From Streptomyces sp. P3 (lineage in GTDB: Bacteria > Actinomycetota > Actinomycetes > Streptomycetales > Streptomycetaceae), in NCBI GenBank assembly GCA_016893485.2, contig JAFEKX020000001.1:3286001-3350000 (forward strand): a stretch of 64,000 bases of DNA. The letters are read 5' to 3'. Position 1 is the first letter of the stretch, and every line of letters starts with the position of its first letter. Positions 1 to 9,501 of this stretch are shown one piece after another. The notes under the pieces were generated by a model, which was not told the DNA's origin, made no database searches, and saw only the letters and a program-made list of their open reading frames with translations. Position numbers and translations under genes: made by a program.

Positions 1-330
1 CGGCAGACCAGCATCCACAACGCGTTCGGCCACCTCGACGCGTTCTTCGACCCGGCCCTGTACGAGCGGACGTTGGAGGCCGCGACCCACACCACGGTCG
101 ACCCGGCGCAGGCCGAGGCGACCGCGTGGGCGGCGGTCGTCGCCGCTGCCGTGGCCGAGGAACGCCAGCGCGACCCGCACCTCCTGCCCGCCGACGAACC
201 GGGCCGGCTCCCCGACCGCGCTCCCGGCACCGCCCTCCTCGTGCCGATCGCCGACGCCCTGACCCGCTCCCCGCTCGTCGCCGCCGCCCGGGTCCGAGCC
301 GGTACGACGGAAGGGAGTTCACGGGCATGA
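1..330 (+). CDS. C-terminal part of a DUF6545 (MAB_1171c-type) membrane protein, cut by the window start
   Basis: The reading frame is open from base 1 and ends at TGA 328-330. The visible 109 residues align by eye with the C-terminal cytoplasmic part of the next gene: RQTSIHNAFGHLDAFFD here matches REVSIHDALLALAPYFD there, and both finish with an 'A-L-x-R-S' segment. It is therefore most likely the end of a paralogue in the DUF6545/MAB_1171c family, whose members have N-terminal membrane helices followed by a cytoplasmic tail. Function of the family is unknown. The stop overlaps the start of the next gene in an ATGA, so the two are translationally coupled. The membrane part lies outside the window and was not seen. 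Confidence 0.65.
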   Translation, partial: RQTSIHNAFGHLDAFFDPALYERTLEAATHTTVDPAQAEATAWAAVVAAAVAEERQRDPHLLPADEPGRLPDRAPGTALLVPIADALTRSPLVAAARVRAGTTEGSSRA

Positions 331-1501
331 GCCTCATCGTGTATCTCGCCGCCGCCGTCTTCGGACTGTCCTGCACCGTCCTGCTGCGCCGCCCGCCGAG
401 CTTCCCGCGCGACCCGCTGACCGTCACCACCTGCGTGGCGATCGTCCTCGGTGCCCTGGGCCTGGTCTGCGCCGCGCCACCGACCCTGAGCGCCGTCAAC
501 GGCCTCACCGGCGTCCCCAACTTCGGCGCCCCGCTCACCTACGGCATGATCTCCGCGTACAGCTGCTCCCTGCTGGTGCTGCTCTTCCAGTGGCGGGGCG
601 GCTCCCCGGCCCGCATCCGCCGCCTGGTGCTGCGCAGCATGGCCGCCTACGGCGCGCTGATCATCGCCATCGTCGTGCTGTTCGCGCTGGCCGACCCGAG
701 CACCGAGCGGCTCACCGACCTCGACACGTACTACGCCAACACGCCCTACATGCGCGAGATGATCGTGCTCTATCTGCTCGGGCACAGCGCGGCCACCCTC
801 GCGATGTGCACGGTCTGCGTCAGCTGGGCCCGCGAGGTCACCGGTCTGCTGCGGACGGGGCTCCAACTCATCCTCGTCGGAACCCTGTTGGACGTGGTCG
901 GCTTCCAGCTCGTCAAGTACACGGCGGTGGTGGCCCGTTGGTCCGGGCACGACCTCGACTTCCTGTCCACCGGGGTCGCCCCGCCGATGGCCTCGCTGGC
1001 CGCCCTGACCTGCTCGATGGGCTTCGTCCTGCCCCGGCTGCTGCCCACCGCCCGCGCGCACTGGCGTTACCTCGACGACCTGCGCGGGCTGGGTCCGCTG
1101 TGGTCGGAGATCCGGTTCGCGTCCATCGCGCCGAAGCCGCCCAGCGCGCTCTGGCAGCTGCCCCGGATGCGGCTGCACTGGCGTGAAGTGTCCATCCACG
1201 ACGCCCTGTTGGCGCTCGCCCCGTACTTCGACGACCGGGTCCGCGAGCGCACCCGCGAGGCCGCCCTGCACGAGGGCCGCTCCGCGCACGAGGCCCGGAT
1301 GGTCGCGGAGGCGGCGATGGTGGCCGACGCCGCCCGCCGCGCCGCCGCCCGCGAGGAACCCTTCGGCACACCGAGCACCTACCGGCTCTACGCCACGGAG
1401 GTCTCCGACACCGGCGGGCTGGTCGAGCTGGCGCGGGCGCTGGCCCGGTCCCGTGTCACCGCCGCCGTACCGGAGGGTACGGTGAAGGCCACCCGCACTG
1501 A
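327..1501 (+). CDS. DUF6545 / MAB_1171c family integral membrane protein
   Basis: ATG 327 has an AGGGAG site upstream and overlaps the previous stop. The first ~240 residues contain about seven hydrophobic helices (for example residues 1-20, 33-55, 70-90, 105-125, 150-170, 175-200, 220-240). A charged Ala/Arg-rich cytoplasmic tail follows, including REVSIHDALLALAPYFD. This layout is typical of the actinobacterial MAB_1171c-type proteins, described as putative transporters but of unproven function. In Streptomyces they often sit beside regulators and FAD enzymes, as here. The frame has no stop until 2195 and would run into the oxidoreductase, so a one-base loss near the 3' end is likely. With it the gene ends at TGA 1499-1501. 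The end point is an inference. Confidence 0.7.
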
Positions 1502-1548
1502 TCCACTCGCCCGAACCTCCTTGTTCCCGGGCCGATTTGAGGAGCCGC

Positions 1549-2935
1549 ATGTCGCGGAGAGCTGTCGTCATCGGTGCCGGACTGGCCGGGTTGCTGGCCG
1601 CGGCCGCGTTGTCCGCCCACGCGGACGAGGTGATCGTGCTCGACCGGGACGAGCTGCCCGACGGGCCGGAACACCGCAGGGGTCTCCCGCAGGGTCGCCA
1701 CGCCCACCTCCTGATGTCGGGCGGCCTGGCCGCGATGGAGGACCTCGTACCGGGCGTTCCGATGCGCGAGCGGCTGCTCGACGCGGGCGCCCACGAGATC
1801 TCCCTCAACTCGGGCCTCCTCGCGCTGACTCCGGAGGGCTGGCTGCGCCGCTGGCGGCACCCGGGCCCCGCATGCTCACCTGCAGCCGGGCGCTGCTGGA
1901 CTGGGTGGTCCGCGAGGCGGTCCTCGCCGAGACCAAGACCGTGATCCGCCACGCGCGGGGCGTGGCTCTCCTCGGCGACGCCCGCCGCGTCACCGGCGTC
2001 CGCATCGCAACGGAGGCCGGGCAGACGGAACTCGACGCCGACTTCGTGGTCGACGCGAGCGGCCGCGGCTCCCGAGTCGTCCACTGGCTGGAAGCCCTCG
2101 GCGTCACCGGCGTCGAGGAACGGATCGTCGACTCCGGCCTCGTCAACGCGACCAGGATCTACCGCCGCCCCGCGGGCGCCGAGCACTTCCCCTGACCATC
2201 CTCCAGGCCGACCCCTACGCGTCCCGCCCCGGCCGTGCCGGCATGGTCCTCCCCATCGAGGGCGACCGCTGGATGGTCAGCCTCGCGGGCACCCGCGGCG
2301 CGGAACCCCCGCGGACCCGGACGGCTTCTTCCAGTACATACGCGACCTCCCGCACCCGATCCTGGCCCGCCTGATCTCCGGCGCGGACCCCTGACCGACG
2401 TGCACACCAGCCACAGCACGCGGAACGCCCGCCGCTACCTGGAAAAGGTCCGCGACTGGCCCGAGGCCCTGATCGTCCTCGGCGACGCCCTCGCCACCTT
2501 CAACCCGGCCTACGGACAAGGCATGTCGGTAGCCGCCCTGGGCGCCCGGACCCTCTCCCACGCCCTGACCCGGAACGGCTTCACGGCCCCCGGCCTCTCC
2601 ACCAAGGTCCAACACGCCCTGGCGGCCCCGGTGGAGGGCGCCTGGTCCATGGCAGTGGGCCAGGACATCTGGTACCCGGCCACAAAGGGTCCGACCCCAC
2701 CAGGGCCGACCATGTGATCGCCCACTACTCCCGCCGCCTCCTCAAGGCGGCAACGGGTTCCCACACGGCGGCGGCAGCCCTGTCTTCGGTAACGAGCATG
2801 GAGTCGACAGCGTCAGCACTCCTGCGCCCCACCGTCCTACTCGCAGCCCTCAACGGCCCACTTCTGCCCGGGCTTTCGGCCCCACCCCTGACCCCGGCGG
2901 AACAGAAAACCCTGGCCGATCTGAGCCGCCTTTAG
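1549..2935 (+). CDS. FAD-dependent oxidoreductase (monooxygenase-like), read through several frame breaks
   Basis: The protein starts MSRRAVVIGAGLAGL, a Rossmann GxGxxG motif for FAD binding, and later has DFVVDASGRGS and LGDALATFNPAYGQGMS. The last is the typical FAD-phosphate motif of PHBH/geranylgeranyl-reductase-like flavoproteins (around residues 300-320 of about 460). GGAG at 1541 precedes ATG 1549. Full length requires frame changes near 1866-1869, 2189-2192, 2306-2310, 2388-2391 and about 2690. Each is explained by one missing C or G in a run. The substrate is not recognisable. The gene follows a DUF6545 protein, an arrangement seen in other streptomycetes. If the breaks were real, this would be a dead gene, but their uniform nature argues for sequence error. 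Confidence 0.75.
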
Positions 2936-2955
2936 GGGCGCCGGAAACAAGACCG

Positions 2956-3797
2956 TCACCCCGCGAATGCAACCTGCGCCAGTCCTTTCCCCACCCCCGG
3001 CACAACCAACAAGGACCCAGCGACAGGATGCGGCGCCGCCAGCCCCACCCGAGCCGTGGTCACGTACAAGTCAGTGAGGTCCGCACCCCCAAACGCACAA
3101 GCGGTGACAAGCGAAGCCGGCAACGAAACAACCCGCTCCAACTCCCCGTCCGGCGTGTACCTCCGCACCGCACCCCCACCCCACAGAGCCACCCACACAC
3201 ACCCATCGGCGTCAACGGTCAGCCCATCGGGGAACCCCGCGCCGACCTCGATCTCGGCAAACCGCCGCCGCCGGCTGACCCGCCCGTCCGCGTACTCGAA
3301 CACGTCGATCCGACGGGTAGGCGAGTCGATGTAATACATCAGCCGGCCGTCCGGACTCCACCCGGTCCCATTGCTCACAGCGACGTCATCAAGGACAAGC
3401 TGCACAGAGCCATCCCCGGTGACCCGGGACAACGACCCCCCGCACGCCGCCTCGTCGTACCGCATCGTCCCCGCCCACAGCGCCCCGTCAGGCGCGACGG
3501 CCGCGTCGTTGGCCCGCCGCCCCGGAACGACCTCCCGGTGCAACCAGCTGAACTCCCCCTCCTCGTCAAGGAGTCCGACCCCGTCCCGCAGATTGAGGAC
3601 GAGCCCCCACCCACCCGAGGCTTCGCGGCCCCGACGTGCTGCTCGGTGACGCGCACCGTCCGCACCCCCGAAACAGGGTCGTACGTGTGCACCCGGCACC
3701 CGAGGATGTCGATCCAGATCAGCCGCCCGGCAGCCGCGTCCCACGTCGGCCCCTCGCCGAGCGTCGCCTCGGCCCGTACCGCCACCTCGTACGTCAT
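2956..3797 (-). CDS. SMP-30/gluconolactonase-family lactonase
   Basis: About 280 residues with the SMP-30 beta-propeller signature: GEGPTWD near the N terminus (metal-binding Glu), ANDAAVAPDGALWAGTM, SNGTGWSPDG (Asn ligand) and DGLTVDADGCVWVALW (Asp ligand). Family members hydrolyse sugar lactones with a bound divalent metal in the cytoplasm. ATG 3795-3797 overlaps the stop of the IclR gene upstream in ATGA, so the two genes are co-translated and the regulator probably controls this enzyme and its sugar-acid substrate. One frame break lies near 3610-3640 in a C-rich run. The stop is only 20 bp from the stop of the convergent flavoprotein gene. Confidence 0.85.
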
Positions 3798-4566
3798 CCC
3801 ACACTCCGATGTCCGAGCCGCTCCGACAGTTCGACCGCACCCTTCGCCGCCAGCTGCTCCAGCTCGGTCCGCCGCTCGTCGCTCCAGCGGATCATCGGGA
3901 CGGAGATGGAGAGCGCGGCGACGACCTGTCCGGTACGGTCCCGGACCGGCGCGGCGACACAGGACACGTCCGGGTTCGACTCACGGCTCTCGACGGCGAT
4001 CCCCGCTCCCGGATCTCGGCGAGGGCCACCCGCAGGGCGTCCGGGTCGGTGATGCTGTTGGGCGTCATCGCGGTCAGCGACGCGTTCGCCGGGATGCGCG
4101 AGGTCAGCTCCGGGTCGGGCAGCGAGGCCAGCAGCATCTTGCCGACGGAGGTGCAGTGCGCGGGCAGCCGGCGCCCGGCCGCCGACACCATGCGCACCGC
4201 GTGCGTGGAGTCGACCTTGGCGATGTAGATGACGTCGGTGCCCTCGAGAATGGCGACGTGCACGGTCTCGTCGCAGGTCTCGGCGACGGACCGGGCGACC
4301 TGCTGCCCCTCGGCGGCGAGGTCGAGCTGCTCGGCGTATCGGCTCCCGAGCTGGTACGGACGCACACCCAGCCGGTAACGTCCGGGTTGTCCGGGCACGG
4401 GCACGATGTACGACCGGGCCGCGAGGGTGGTGACCAGTTCGTGCACGGTCGTGCGCGGCAGTTGCAGCTTGCGCACGATGTCGGGAGCGGAGAGGGTGCC
4501 GTCCCCGTCGAGGAAGAGCTCGAGAATGTCGAGAGCCCGGGTCACGGCAGGTACGAGGCGTCCCAC
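3794..4566 (-). CDS. IclR-family transcriptional regulator
   Basis: Starts at GTG 4566 after an AAGGGGG site. Residues 5-65 form the winged helix (TRALDILELFLDG, TTVHELVTTLAARSYI), then the IclR effector-binding domain with HCTSVGKMLLASLPD, the usual conserved segment. The C terminus (GIAVESRESNPDVSC... MIRWSDERRTELEQ) lies in another frame after a break near 4005-4015. Length of about 256 residues is normal. It overlaps the lactonase gene by 4 nt and is probably its local repressor or activator, binding the sugar acid or lactone. Inference from context: an autoregulated sugar-lactone catabolic pair. Confidence 0.88.
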
Positions 4567-4719
4567 AACCGGCCCCCTTCTTGGTGTCTGTGAGTGGCTG
4601 ATCTTGGCGTGAGTGCGTGGCTGTGCTGCTCTGTGTTCGAAATTTCAACTGGCGATCGGCATGACGAACACAGGCTAGCCATACTGGGTTGCCCGGGCAA
4701 TGGCCGGGTGACCATGTGA

Positions 4720-5939
4720 CTACCGAACGGCCCCGGTACCCCCAGCCGACCACGCAACCGCTGTGCGCGCAGCACGAGTTCGAGCTCGAACCGGCGGTCC
4801 GGATGATCGATCTCGTCGCCCCACAGTTCCCGGATCTGCCGCAGCCGGTACCGCACGGTCTGCGGATGCACACCGAGCCGCGCGGCCACCTCCGGCGCCC
4901 CGCCGCGCGTCTCCAGCCAGGCCAGCAGGGTCTCCGCGAGCCGCCGTCCATGCGTCGGCCCGCAGTGCGCCAGCGGCGCGAGACACCGCAGCGCGAGGTC
5001 GTCGATCAGCTCCTCGGGCTGCAACAGCACCAGCGCCTCGGTGTGCTCGGTGCAGTACAGAACACCTCCGCCCGGCAACAGCCCCCGCTCCATCAGCCCT
5101 ACGGCGGCCTCGGCCCAGCGCGCCGACTTCACCGCGTCGGCCAGCGGCACCGGTGGCCCGATCGCCCCGGCCCAGCCGGTCAGCGCCCGGTGCAGCAGCT
5201 CGGGTCGCCCGGCGGCGTCCGGTTCGGGCACGACCATGCGGGGCTGCTCGTACTCCATGTCGAGCAGGACCTCCTGCCCCACGGCGGGGGCGACGGCCTC
5301 ACGCGCCGGGCGCAGCAGGACACCCACGGCGACCTTGTCGGGCAGTGGCCAGCCGATCCGGGCGGCACGCTCGGAGAGGGCCTCGGCCGGGTCGCCGCGA
5401 TGGTGTTCGGCGAGGAGGAGTTCCATGAGCCGCCGTTGCAGCCGCAGCCGTTCCCCCGCCTGCCGGGCCGCGGCCTCGGCGTAGCCGCGCACGGACTGGT
5501 CGACCAGCCCGTCCAGGTACTCGTAGCCCGCGTCGACGAGTTCGTACATCGCGGGCGGCGGGATCTCCACGCGCTGTCCGATCTCGGCCAGCCGTCGCCA
5601 GGCGAGCCGGACGCCCATGCGGTAGATCGCCTGGAGCGAGTCGAGGCTGCGGCCGTTCAGGCCCTCGCCGCGGCCGAACTCCTGGAAGACGCCCGGCGGC
5701 ACGGTCGGCCGGCCCTCGGCGGTCTCCAGGTGCTGGACGAAGACCTCGATGGCACGCCGGATGCCGACCAGGGCCATCGGCTCGCCCGACTCGTCCAGGA
5801 CCAGGGGCAGTTGGGGATGCTCACGGCGGATCTCCCGCAGGATCTCCTCGGCGAGCGCGGGCGCCTCGGCCATCGCGGTCGCCGCGAACTCCCGTACTTT
5901 CAGGAGCGGTACGTCGTGCCACGCCGAGCGCGCGGTCAT
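4720..5939 (-). CDS. PucR/CdaR-type helix-turn-helix regulator
   Basis: About 405 residues. The C-terminal HTH_30 domain is clear: EVAARLGVHPQTVRYRLRQI about 40 residues from the end. The N-terminal part (PLLKVREFAATAM, RSLDSLQAIYRMGVRLAWRR) resembles the RsbR/GGDEF-like sensory half of this family. The true end is probably TAG 4720-4722 reached after one missing base near 4741; without it the frame runs on to 4542. The start is uncertain: ATG 5939 is chosen, but a TTG at 6044 overlaps the stop of the small gene upstream and could extend the protein by 35 Pro/Ala/Arg-rich residues. It is divergent from the DUF3068 gene. The ligand is unknown. Confidence 0.8.
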
Positions 5940-6040
5940 GGTCGCCGGACGAGCGGTCGACGGCGGAGCGGTCGCCGATGACGCGGTCGGCGGCTGAGGT
6001 TTGCGCCGGCCGGGCGGTCGCCGGGCGCGCGGCCACGGCG

Positions 6041-6193
6041 TCAACTCCCTTGGTCCGCTTGCTCGTACGTGACCAACGGCGTGTTCGGCTGGGCGGGTCT
6101 CGCGTCGAGCAGGGCGACGATGCCGAGCGCGGCGCCCACGGCGAGGGCGGCGGCCAGGAGCACGGTGAGTGCGGCGGCGAGCAGTCTGGGCAT
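6041..6193 (-). CDS. Small DUF2613-like membrane protein
   Basis: Starts at ATG 6193 (MPRLLAAALTVLL) and gives 50 residues with one long hydrophobic helix at residues 3-27, then a short polar tail ending PLVTYEQADQGS. Size and layout fit the actinobacterial DUF2613 family of small single-helix proteins. An upstream in-frame start at 6271 would add 26 polar residues but would reach into the region used by the divergent gene. It lies directly before the PucR-type regulator on the same strand, so the two may form one transcript. Function unknown. Confidence 0.6.
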   Translation of the reverse strand: MPRLLAAALTVLLAAALAVGAALGIVALLDARPAQPNTPLVTYEQADQGS

Positions 6194-6347
6194 CGCGGGG
6201 TCAGCCTCTCTGTCCTGAGGTCCGTGCGCCCCACCTCTGCCCGTCGGCCCAGTGTCGGCAGACATTGACACTCCGTCAAGGGCCGCCTACGGTTCCCGGC
6301 CCAAGAGCGGCCCGAACTCCGTCACCACATCCCACTGGAGTGCCCGG

Positions 6348-7325
6348 ATGCGCCGTACAGCCTCTCCACTTTCCCTGATCCTGCTGGGACTCGGCACGTT
6401 TCTGCTGGTCCTGGCGCCGCTGCTGGCCTGGTACGTCGAGCCGCGGGCCGCCGTGACCCCGATCGACATCGACACGACCGCCGTCTACCGGGGCACCGGC
6501 AGCTACTTCGACACCGGCGAGCTGCGGACCGTGGACAACCAGCGGATCACCGTCACCCAGCAGGTGCGCGGCGATGTCGCCGACAGCGAGAAGAGCGGGG
6601 ACGCGGTCTGGGACGTCACCACGACCGTCGACACCGACAAGTCCCTGCCGGCCGCCGATCCGCACGACGCGCTGGAGTTCTTCCCCAACCGCTGGGTCAC
6701 GGACCGTAAGACCAACAAGCCGGTGCACTGCTGCCACGAGAACCCGTACTTCGAGGGCGACGCCTACCTGAAGTTCCCGTTCGACGTGCGGAAACACTCC
6801 TACCGGTGGTGGGACAACTCCCTTGGCTCGACGGTGACTCTGCGTTACGCGGGGACCAAGAAGGTGCAGGGCTACTCGGGTTATGTCTTCAAGGGCACGG
6901 TCCCGCCCACCGAGATCGGCACCCGCCTGGTCCCCGGCAGCCTCGTCGACCAGCCCAACTCCCCGCAGATCTTGGCCGAGGAGTGGTACTCCAACCACGG
7001 CATCGAGCTGATCGCCGACCAGCGCACCGGCCGGGTGATCTACGCCCGGACCGGCCCCCGCCGCACGCTGCGCGCCCCCGGCCACGCCCACGACGCGGTG
7101 CTCCTCCTGGACGCCGACAAGCTCGCCTTCACCACGGCCACGCAGAAGGAACAGGTGAAACTGGCGAAGCAGGAGAGCGGCCAACTGCGCCTGGTGGGGC
7201 AGACGTTGCCGATCGGTACCGCTGTGGCCGGATTCGTCCTCGCCGCGATCGGGGGCGTTTTGGTGCTACGCGGCCGTCGGCGCCCGGAATCGACCACTTC
7301 ACCCTGGTATCCGTCCACAATGTGA
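6348..7325 (+). CDS. DUF3068 (PorA-family) membrane-anchored exported protein
   Basis: Intact frame of 325 residues. ATG 6348 follows CTGGAG at 6335-6340. An N-terminal helix (residues 8-30) is followed by a large extracytoplasmic domain and a C-terminal helix near residues 290-312 ending in a short basic tail. Motifs such as AVYRGTGSYFDTGELR, FFPNRWVTDR, and KFPFDVRKHSY are typical of DUF3068. A Cys-Cys pair (HCCHEN) lies near residue 130. The family is sometimes labelled PorA-like, but streptomycetes lack the mycolate outer membrane, so pore function should not be assumed. It precedes the glycan-assembly locus and is divergent from the PucR-type regulator. Confidence 0.85.
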   Translation: MRRTASPLSLILLGLGTFLLVLAPLLAWYVEPRAAVTPIDIDTTAVYRGTGSYFDTGELRTVDNQRITVTQQVRGDVADSEKSGDAVWDVTTTVDTDKSLPAADPHDALEFFPNRWVTDRKTNKPVHCCHENPYFEGDAYLKFPFDVRKHSYRWWDNSLGSTVTLRYAGTKKVQGYSGYVFKGTVPPTEIGTRLVPGSLVDQPNSPQILAEEWYSNHGIELIADQRTGRVIYARTGPRRTLRAPGHAHDAVLLLDADKLAFTTATQKEQVKLAKQESGQLRLVGQTLPIGTAVAGFVLAAIGGVLVLRGRRRPESTTSPWYPSTM

Positions 7326-7527
7326 CGTGACGTCAGTTCTAATAACCCCGAAATTGTCATGCGGGTGAGTAGCCGTCAGGAACGGCGGGGCGAAAACTGT
7401 CCAACCCACCCCCGCACAGCCCACCCACAGAACGCCGCACCGCGCCCCGCCACTTCCGGCCCCACCCCACGGAGTTCCCCACCTTGATCCGCCAAAGTTC
7501 CGCACCCTGAGACGAGTTGGAGCACCC

Positions 7528-8711
7528 ATGCCCCAGCACGTGCCCTATCCTCACCCACCCTCGAATGCACTCGGGTGGGAGGACCCCACCGCGCTCCGTT
7601 CCCCCGGTCGCGCAGCACCCCCGACGCCGGTGCCGCAACCGCGCCGGATCGTCTTCCTCGCCCACCGGGACCTCGCCAATCCGCAGGCCGGCGGCTCCGA
7701 ACTCCTCGTGGACAGACTCGCCGACGGCCTGACCCGACTCGGCCACCAGGTCACCCTGTTGTGCGGCGGCCCCGCGTCCTACCGCGACTACCGCGTGGTG
7801 TCGGCGGGCGGCGCCTACGGCCACTTCCTGCACGCCAGATCAGCCTTCGCCCAACTCGTCGGCGACTGCGATCTGTTGGTCGAGGTGTGCAACGGGATGC
7901 CGTACTTCGCGCCTGCGTGGCATCACGGTCCGACACTGCGGCTCGTGAACCATGTCCACACGGATCTGTGGAAGCTGCGGTTCGGCGGGCCGATGGCACC
8001 GGTGGCCCGGATCGGGCGAAGACTCGAGCACTGGGCGTTGGCGGGGGCGCGGCACCGGGGGCTGTTGGTCGCGGTGTCTCCCTCGACCGCGCAGGCGCTG
8101 CGCGGGATCGGGGTCTCGCGGGACCGGATCCGGGTTGTCCACAACGGAGTCGAGGAGCCGGGGCCTCGGGCTCCTCGTTCCGTCGAGCCGTTGTTCGTGG
8201 CGGTGGGGCGGCTCGTCGAGTACAAGCGGATCGATCTGTTGCTGCGGTTGTGGGAGCGGGTGCGGCCCGTCGTCGGCGGGCGGCTGCTGATCGTCGGTGA
8301 CGGTCCTGAGCGGGAGCGGCTCGAGCGGCTCGCCGGGCCCGGTGTGGAGTTCACCGGGCATGTCTCCGAGGCCCGGAAACACGAACTGCTGTGTGCGGCC
8401 TGGTTGTTGCTGCATCCCTCCGCGGTGGAGGGGTGGGGGTTGGTGGTGACCGAGGCCGCGGTTCGGCAGACTCCGACGATCGCGTTCGACGTGCCCGGGC
8501 TGCTGGGGACTCGGTGGTCGACGGCGTGACGGGGTCCTGGCCCGGGGAGTCCTCGTTCGCTGCGGCGTGGTGTGCGTTGGCTCTGTCCGAGCGTCGGCGT
8601 GAGGGCATGGGTGAGGCGGCGTGTGATCGTGCGGCGCGCTATCGGTGGGATCGGACCGTCAGACAGTTTCGGTTGGTGGCCGGCGAGGCGGTGAAGGGCG
8701 CGGGGTCGTGA
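7528..8711 (+). CDS. GT4-family glycosyltransferase
   Basis: About 395 residues with a GT-B fold. The N-terminal acceptor domain has FLAHRDLANPQAGGSE. The C-terminal donor domain has VAVGRLVEYKRIDLLL, LLIVGDGPERERLERL and the EX7E motif in EGWGLVVTEAA. Donor and acceptor sugars cannot be told. The first 35 residues are Pro-rich and poorly conserved in look, so the start may be further in. A frame break near 8501 separates the last ~65 residues. The stop overlaps the GTG of the next gene (GTGA), and it opens the coupled glycan locus that runs to 18329. Confidence 0.88.
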
Positions 8712-9501
8712 GTCGGCCGCGGCTGCGTGGGGGCTGGTCGCGCGGTTCCCCGCGCCCCTTCGAAGCTCACCCGGGTTTCAAGGATCCCTCTCTCCGCCGC
8801 TCCCTTGCCCTGTTTCGTGGCTTTCTGCATGAGCAGGACGATCCGGAATCCTGCTATTCGCTGCTCGCCACCGATGCTGTTGATCAAGTCGAGGGCTACT
8901 ACGGTCCCGTCGCCGGGCGCACGGTCGTGGATGTCGGTGGTGGGAGCGGGTACTTCACGTCGGAGTTTCGGCGGCGGGGTGCTCACGCCTACCTCTTCGA
9001 GCCTGACGTAAGGGAGTTGGGGAGAAGGCGCCCGACGGGACGGTCATCGCGGACGGGTATCTGCTGCCCCTGTCCGACGGGGTCGGGGATGTGACGTTCT
9101 CCTCGAATGTTCTTGAGCACGTGGCCGATCCGCAGACGTTTCTGAGTGAGCTGGCGCGGGTGACCCGGCCCGGTGGGCTGATCTATGTGTCGTTCACCAA
9201 CTGGCTGTCCCCGTGGGGCGGTCACGAGTGGGCGCCGTGGCACTACTTCGGTGCCGAGCGGGCCCGTGCGCGCTACCGGCGGCGTACCGGAAAGCCGGCC
9301 AAGCACACGCTCGGCGAGAACCTGTTCGCCGTGCACATCGGTGCCACCCTGCGGCAGGTCCGTGCCCGCGACGACGTGACGGTCGTCGTGGCGCGTTCCC
9401 GCTACTGGCCCTTCCTCGACCGAGCCGTCGTCAAGGCGCCCGGGATAAGGGAGTTGGCCACCTGGAACCTCCTCCTCATTCTCCGGCGGTGTCCACCATG
9501 A
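8708..9501 (+). CDS. Class I SAM-dependent methyltransferase
   Basis: About 264 residues. Motif I is VVDVGGGSGYFTSEF and a later signature is VTFSSNVLEHVADP, as in UbiE/Methyltransf_11 proteins. GTG 8708 overlaps the stop of the glycosyltransferase. A frame break lies near 9010-9030. Residues 6-18 are encoded by a copy of the interspersed GC-rich repeat (8732-8761), which is unlike normal methyltransferase N termini; the true domain starts at about residue 20. Its ATG-overlapped neighbour is the AftD-like enzyme, so it probably methylates a sugar or lipid intermediate in the same pathway. That role is inferred from position. Confidence 0.83.
8732..8761 (-). repeat. Interspersed GC-rich repeat, copy 1 (inside the methyltransferase 5' end)
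   Basis: This is a copy of the ~29-bp element whose core is GGGGCGCGGGGAACTGCGCG followed by ACCAGCC, here in reverse orientation with one change. It lies 24 bp inside the methyltransferase gene and is translated as part of the N terminus. Five other copies are listed separately. Confidence 0.75.

Noticed and set aside
1537..2935. True pseudogene or programmed frameshifting in the FAD gene and many others
   Set aside because: The breaks are all alike (one C or G missing in a run) and also hit essential genes such as dnaG, so sequence error is the simpler cause. No slippery site with a pseudoknot was seen.
7326..7400. TGACGTCA palindrome and AT-rich patch before the glycosyltransferase gene as a defined operator
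   Set aside because: A single 8-bp palindrome is expected by chance at this scale and no regulator with this site is known to me here.
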